Positions 31,189 to 35,251 of a stretch of 35,251 bases of DNA are shown here, piece after piece. Numbering within the stretch: position 1 is the stretch's first letter; each line of letters begins with the position of its first letter. The position numbers were made by a program, and so were the translations under genes. The notes beneath the pieces were generated by a model. That model did not search any database. It was given only the letters and a program-made list of their open reading frames with translations, and was not told the origin of the DNA. The DNA is taken from positions 1 through 35,251 of the forward strand of contig JBGCED010000131.1 of the NCBI GenBank assembly GCA_045106055.1, written 5' to 3'. This DNA comes from JBGCED01 sp045106055 (GTDB lineage: Bacteria; Pseudomonadota; Alphaproteobacteria; CBDDJK01).

Positions 31189-31854
31189 ATGCCTGACCCT
31201 TCCTTATCCCAATCATCGCTGCTTATATCATCGCGGGGCTTGAAAAATAACAAGCCCGCCTTTGATGATTATGTAAATGCCGTAAGGCGCGCATTAACCA
31301 AGCATGGGCGGGTGGTTTGCTTGGTTGGAATGATGGGGTGCGGCAAAAGCGCAATCGGGCGCATTTTATCGCAATGGCTGGATTGCCCGCTATTGGATGC
31401 AGATAAAGAAATTGAACGCGCGGCGGGGCGCAGCATTACAGAAATTTTTCAGCAATATGGCGAAGATTCCTTTCGCAAAGGCGAATTGGCGGTCATTAGC
31501 CGTTTGCTAAAACAAGCAAGTCATCCTGCGATTCTATCAACGGGCGGCGGTGCGTTTATTCAGCCTGAAACCCGTTCATCCTTGTTGGAATATGGGCTTT
31601 GCCTGTGGATCAAGGCGGATTTTAATGTGCTATGGCCGCGCTTGCAGCGCAAAACCAATCGCCCCTTGTTGCAACAGCCAAACCCGCAGCAAGTCTTAAA
31701 AGATTTGCTGGTTGCGCGCGATCCCTTTTATGAAGCGGCGCATATCATGGTTGAAAGCGATGACATTGAACGCGATGAAATGGCAATGCGGATCTTATAT
31801 GCGCTTGGCGATTATTTGGGCGTTGCTTATCCCATCCTAGCATCTGATCCATAG
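31189..31854 (+). CDS. aroK: Shikimate kinase
   Basis: This kinase phosphorylates shikimate in the pathway to chorismate. It has 221 residues, longer than the roughly 175 of E. coli AroK because of a 40-residue N-terminal extension with no recognisable motif. The Walker A loop is GMMGCGKS (47-54), the substrate-binding Asp pair lies in LLDADKEIE (70 and 72), and the GGG motif is at 119-121 (STGGGAF). The lid region follows near 155-165. It starts 17 bp after bamE and is followed 21 bp later by aroB, the usual order. Confidence 0.95.
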   Translation: MPDPSLSQSSLLISSRGLKNNKPAFDDYVNAVRRALTKHGRVVCLVGMMGCGKSAIGRILSQWLDCPLLDADKEIERAAGRSITEIFQQYGEDSFRKGELAVISRLLKQASHPAILSTGGGAFIQPETRSSLLEYGLCLWIKADFNVLWPRLQRKTNRPLLQQPNPQQVLKDLLVARDPFYEAAHIMVESDDIERDEMAMRILYALGDYLGVAYPILASDP

Positions 31855-31875
31855 ATAAAGCGCAGCAATAAACCC

Positions 31876-32994
31876 ATGCCAATCGTTAAACTGGACATAA
31901 AAGACACCGCCAAGCGCACTTATGATATTCATATTGGGTGCGGGCTGCTGCCCAGCCTTGGGGATAAAATCAATAAGCTTTATGGATCAAAGCCGCCCAG
32001 CAAGATATTTGTCATTACCGATGAAAATGTTGCGCAAGCATGGCTGAAACCTTGCTTGAAAGTCCTGCCTGCCCATATTACCCACCCGATTATTTTGCCT
32101 GCTGGTGAAGCAACCAAATCCTTTAGCCAGCTTGAAGCCTTGCTTGGGATGCTGCTTGAAGCGCATATTGATCGCTCCAGCCTGTTGATTGCGCTTGGTG
32201 GCGGGGTGATTGGTGATTTAACAGGTTTTGCAGCCTCAATCATTTTACGGGGCATTGATTTTATTCAAATTCCCACCAGCTTGCTTGCGCAAGTGGATAG
32301 CTCGGTTGGCGGCAAAACAGGGATTAATCACAAGATCGGCAAGAATTTAATTGGCAGCTTTAAACAGCCCGCCATGGTGCTGGCGGATATGGATATTCTT
32401 GGCACACTGCCAAAGCGTCAATTAAAAGCGGGCTATGCTGAAATTGTAAAATATGGGGTAATTAACGATCTGCCTTTTTTTGAATGGCTGGAACAAAATG
32501 GCGAAAAACTGTTAAATCTGGATAAGGATGCGCTGGAATATGCGGTTTTGAAATCCTGCGAGGCCAAGGCACATATCGTTGCACAAGACGAGCATGAACA
32601 AGGCAAGCGCGCGCTGTTAAATTTGGGGCATAGCTTTGGGCATGCGCTGGAAGCCGCCGTGAATTTTGATGATCGCTTGCTTCATGGCGAAGCGGTTGCG
32701 GTTGGCATGGGGCTTGCCTTAACCCTTTCCAGCCAATTAGGATATTGCAATCCAGCTGCGGGCGAACGCTTAAAAGCACATTTTGATGCGCTGAACATCA
32801 TTGCGCTGCCCGCCCAAATTCAAAATACTCTGCTTGATCCCAAGGCATTAAGCGATGCGATGGCGCATGATAAAAAAGTAAAAGCAGGGCGCATTACATT
32901 GGTGCTTGCGCGCGATATTGGGCAAGCCTTTTTGGATAATCAAACCAATTTTCAAAGCTTGACTGAATTTTGGGCAGATCAGCTTAAATTTTAA
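31876..32994 (+). CDS. aroB: 3-dehydroquinate synthase
   Basis: This NAD- and zinc-dependent enzyme makes 3-dehydroquinate from DAHP, the second shikimate-pathway step. It has 372 residues. The NAD-binding loop is GGGVIGDLTGFAAS (108-121), followed by QIPTSLLAQVDSSVGGKTGIN. The metal ligands are Glu189 (AGYAEIVKYG), His252 (NLGHSFGHALE) and His270 (LLHGEAVAVGM). All are present, so the enzyme should be active. The ATG at 31876 has no strong ribosome binding site. The CorC-type gene starts 11 bp after its stop. Confidence 0.97.
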   Translation: MPIVKLDIKDTAKRTYDIHIGCGLLPSLGDKINKLYGSKPPSKIFVITDENVAQAWLKPCLKVLPAHITHPIILPAGEATKSFSQLEALLGMLLEAHIDRSSLLIALGGGVIGDLTGFAASIILRGIDFIQIPTSLLAQVDSSVGGKTGINHKIGKNLIGSFKQPAMVLADMDILGTLPKRQLKAGYAEIVKYGVINDLPFFEWLEQNGEKLLNLDKDALEYAVLKSCEAKAHIVAQDEHEQGKRALLNLGHSFGHALEAAVNFDDRLLHGEAVAVGMGLALTLSSQLGYCNPAAGERLKAHFDALNIIALPAQIQNTLLDPKALSDAMAHDKKVKAGRITLVLARDIGQAFLDNQTNFQSLTEFWADQLKF

Positions 32995-33005
32995 GATGGA
33001 ATGAT

Positions 33006-34367
33006 ATGGATATTATTTGGATGTTATTTTATGCCTGTGTGATCATCGTGCTGTTGATGGTTTCAGGCTTTTTTTCAGGGTCAGAAACTGCACTAACGGC
33101 GGTTTCAAAGCTGCGGATACATCATGCCGCCAATAATGGCGATAAACAGGCAAAGCGCGTATTGCGCTTGCTGGAACATCGCGACCGTTTGCTTGGCACG
33201 ATTTTACTTGGCAATAATTTGGTCAATATTTTCGCATCCGCCCTTTCAACTTCGGTGCTTATATCCATTGTTGGCGAAGCGGGCATTATTTATGCAACGC
33301 TTGGACTAACGCTGTTGATTGTGATTTTTGCCGAGGTTTTGCCAAAAAGCTATGCGCTGTTTCATTCGGATCAGGCATCGCGCCATGCTGCGCTGCCCAT
33401 GCTGTTTTTGGTGTTTGTGCTGCGCCCGATTACGGAACTGATCCAATGGCTGGTAAGGGGTATTTTGGCCTGTGTGGGCTTGAAATATAATTTTGAATTT
33501 AACATTGAGCATCACGAAGAAGAATTGCGCGGCGCGATTGATCTTCATCGCGGCGATGATCCTGAAATTGGGCATGAACGCCATATGATGAAATCCATTC
33601 TGGATCTGGATGAAATCACGGTTGAAGATGTAATGACCCACCGCAAAAATGTTGAAATGGTTGATTTGGGGCAGTCTTTCAATCAAACCATTGATAAAAT
33701 TATGCAAAGCCGCTATACGCGCTTGCCGATTTACCGCGATGATCAAGATGGTATTTTGGGGGTCATTCATGCAAAAGCCTTGTTAAAAGCGATTCGCCAT
33801 CAAATTAAGTCAGGCCCTGCTGAAAAGCAGGAAGATGATGCAACAGATCAGCCAAAAGATCAGCTAAAAGATCAGACAGGATGGACGCAGATTGACCTTG
33901 AGAAGCTGGCTTATTCCCCGTGGTTCATCCCCAATTCCACCAGCTTAATGGATCAATTGCTGGCATTTCGCGAACGCCGAGAGCATTTTGCGATGGTGGT
34001 GGATGAATATGGATCATTGATGGGCATTGTCACCTTGGAAGACATTCTGGAAGAAATTGTCGGCAATATTGATGATGAAACCGATTTGCGGCTTGCAGGG
34101 GTAAAACCGCAAACAGATGGCACCTATATTGTGGATGGATCGGTTAGTTTGCGCAATCTTGAACGCGATCTTGAATGGGATTTACAAGACGAGGAAGCGA
34201 TTACCCTTGCAGGGTTAATTTTAAACGAAGCCCGCCGCATTCCTGCGGAAGGGCAGATTTTTATGTTTTACGGTTTTCGCTTTGAAATTAAAAAACGCAG
34301 CCGCAATCAAATCCGCGAAATTATCGTCACTCCGCCCCCCGCCGCCCCCACCAACATAAATGGCTAG
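33006..34367 (+). CDS. CorC/HlyC-type membrane protein (CNNM, CBS, transporter-associated domains)
   Basis: This 453-residue inner membrane protein belongs to the CNNM/CorC family, linked to magnesium or cobalt efflux. The DUF21 membrane domain (about 1-165) has SGFFSGSETALTAVSK and LLGNNLVNIFASAL. A CBS pair follows: VEDVMTHRKNVEMVD to SRYTRLPIYRDD, and the second from FAMVVDEYGSLMGIVTLEDILEEIVG. The C-terminal CorC_HlyC domain (about 370-445) starts with TYIVDGSVSLRNL. Between the two CBS motifs lies an acidic/polar insert (about 275-298) coded partly by a 12-bp tandem repeat. It is 11 bp from aroB, a linkage I recall from other alphaproteobacteria. Confidence 0.92.
   Translation: MDIIWMLFYACVIIVLLMVSGFFSGSETALTAVSKLRIHHAANNGDKQAKRVLRLLEHRDRLLGTILLGNNLVNIFASALSTSVLISIVGEAGIIYATLGLTLLIVIFAEVLPKSYALFHSDQASRHAALPMLFLVFVLRPITELIQWLVRGILACVGLKYNFEFNIEHHEEELRGAIDLHRGDDPEIGHERHMMKSILDLDEITVEDVMTHRKNVEMVDLGQSFNQTIDKIMQSRYTRLPIYRDDQDGILGVIHAKALLKAIRHQIKSGPAEKQEDDATDQPKDQLKDQTGWTQIDLEKLAYSPWFIPNSTSLMDQLLAFRERREHFAMVVDEYGSLMGIVTLEDILEEIVGNIDDETDLRLAGVKPQTDGTYIVDGSVSLRNLERDLEWDLQDEEAITLAGLILNEARRIPAEGQIFMFYGFRFEIKKRSRNQIREIIVTPPPAAPTNING
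33846..33875. repeat. 12-bp tandem repeat in the CorC-type gene
   Basis: GATCAGCCAAAA (33846-33857), GATCAGCTAAAA (33858-33869) and GATCAG (33870-33875) form 2.5 in-frame units. They code for DQPKDQLKDQ in the linker between the CBS motifs. Confidence 0.8.
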
Positions 34368-34370
34368 CGC

Positions 34371-34415
34371 CTTTTAATCTAAAGTGCAAACCGCTTGTCC
34401 AAAGGCGTCATTTAT
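34371..34415 (+). terminator. Possible terminator-like inverted repeat after the CorC-type gene
   Basis: CGCCTTT and AAAGGCG form complementary arms separated by nearly 30 nt, shortly after the stop codon. The loop is long and no T-run follows directly, so function is doubtful. Confidence 0.2.
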
Positions 34416-34465
34416 GGCATTCAAATATATAAAACCCTAATTTAATTACACGATGAGCTTCGCGC

Positions 34466-35221
34466 ATGATTAAACAAAAGATAAAAGCAATATTGCCAAC
34501 AAAGATAAAGCGTATAATGCGCAGCATTAGAATATCTTTGTTTGGGATGGAGTGGGAATATAATAATAAATCTAATTCTGAAGTTTTCGATAAGATTTAT
34601 CGCGATGGGGTCTGGGGCAAAACCTCGAACGGGGAATCTACAAGTGGTTCTGGCTCACATAGCCGTGAAATCATAACCCCTTATATTGATGTCGTTGAAA
34701 CATTATTGGATGATGTCAAGCCTAGGGTCATTGTTGATATTGGCTGTGGTGATTTTAATGTTGGAAGTCATTTTTTAACTTATACACAGCATTACATTGC
34801 GTGTGATGTATCTTCGGTCATTTTAGAACGCAATAAAAAGCAGTATCAGTCTTTTGGTAATGTTGAGTTTCTTCTGCTTGACCTAGCATCGGATGAATTG
34901 CCAAAAGGGGATTTAGCCTTTGTTCGGCAAGTGTTGCAACATATTTCTAATGATCATATACAAAGCTTTGTCGATAAAATTCACTGCGATCAACCTTTTA
35001 AATTTCTGATTGTCACAGAACATCTTCCTGCGAAAAAATCATTTAAGGCAAACACAAACAAACCCGCAGGATCAAATATTCGCGCTGCCATCAATAGCGG
35101 TGTTGTCTTACACAAACCGCCTTTTTCTTTAAAAAGTAAGAAACGATCCATATTGCTAGAAGTTCCAAAGGATATTGGTGACATTAATGCCGTTATAAGA
35201 TCAACCCTATATGAATTTTAA
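34466..35221 (+). CDS. Class I SAM-dependent methyltransferase, substrate unknown
   Basis: This 251-residue protein has a Rossmann-type methyltransferase fold. Motif I is VIVDIGCGDFNVG (88-100), the acidic residue ending beta-2 is Asp114 (YIACDVSS), and LLLDLASDELPKGDLAFVRQVLQHIS covers motifs II and III. The basic N-terminus (MIKQKIKAILPTKIKRIMRS) resembles methyltransferases found in surface-polysaccharide gene clusters, but no such neighbour is visible inside the window. Its codons are more AT-rich and less GCGC-rich than those of its neighbours, suggesting a more recent arrival. The remaining 30 bp of the window hold nothing recognisable. Confidence 0.8.
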   Translation: MIKQKIKAILPTKIKRIMRSIRISLFGMEWEYNNKSNSEVFDKIYRDGVWGKTSNGESTSGSGSHSREIITPYIDVVETLLDDVKPRVIVDIGCGDFNVGSHFLTYTQHYIACDVSSVILERNKKQYQSFGNVEFLLLDLASDELPKGDLAFVRQVLQHISNDHIQSFVDKIHCDQPFKFLIVTEHLPAKKSFKANTNKPAGSNIRAAINSGVVLHKPPFSLKSKKRSILLEVPKDIGDINAVIRSTLYEF

Positions 35222-35251
35222 AAGATCGGAATGTGCTTCAGCATCTTCGGG

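Overview
The window looks like chromosomal DNA of an alphaproteobacterium. The evidence is the NrdA type (close to the Rhodobacter-like class I alpha subunit), a UPF0174/CBP3-type ubiquinol-cytochrome c chaperone beside a DUF177/YceD protein and divergent from bamE, a DUF721/DciA protein, a DUF484 protein, and a heat-shock promoter of the alphaproteobacterial RpoH type before htpG. GC content is moderate by eye. The order or family cannot be fixed from the sequence alone. Two enzymes here use cobalamin (MetH, QueG). The genome encodes aerobic beta-oxidation with ETF, and a bc1 complex is implied by the chaperone. I see no tRNA, rRNA, CRISPR array, transposase, integrase or prophage gene.

Layout. 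Positions 1-16278 are all minus strand. Reading in the direction of transcription from the right: dciA - EI24 membrane protein - small lipoprotein - cysK - tal, an intergenic array of an 83-bp repeat, DUF484 - queG, then a 440-bp regulatory region, nrdA - nadK, a heat-shock type promoter, htpG, then etfB - etfA - 3-hydroxyacyl-CoA dehydrogenase - OmpR-type regulator - sensor kinase, and a truncated PD-(D/E)XK nuclease-family gene at the left edge. glmM and a DMT permease (16436-18760) are plus strand. 18757-30598 is minus again: CBP3 chaperone - yceD - chaC - S58 peptidase - peptide-binding protein - thiolase - FadN-like enzyme - metH, with very small gaps throughout. 30701-35221 is plus: bamE, aroK, aroB, a CorC/HlyC-type protein, and a methyltransferase whose base composition differs from the rest.

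How the genes fit together. The etfBA/dehydrogenase cluster and the FadN-FadA pair give beta-oxidation and its electron outlet. The peptide-binding protein and S58 hydrolase suggest uptake and cleavage of peptides or other amides. aroK-aroB, cysK, metH, glmM and tal are core biosynthesis. Most of the window is housekeeping. The most informative non-coding signals are (1) a nrdA promoter with consensus -35 and near-consensus -10 carrying two NrdR-like boxes whose centres are 31 bp apart, followed by a leader of about 380 nt with paired hairpins; (2) an RpoH-like promoter before htpG; (3) the 83-bp hairpin-bearing tandem repeat between tal and the DUF484 gene. I found no clearly new multi-gene system; the candidates for novelty are the nrdA leader, the 83-bp repeat and the regulator pair attached to the etf cluster.
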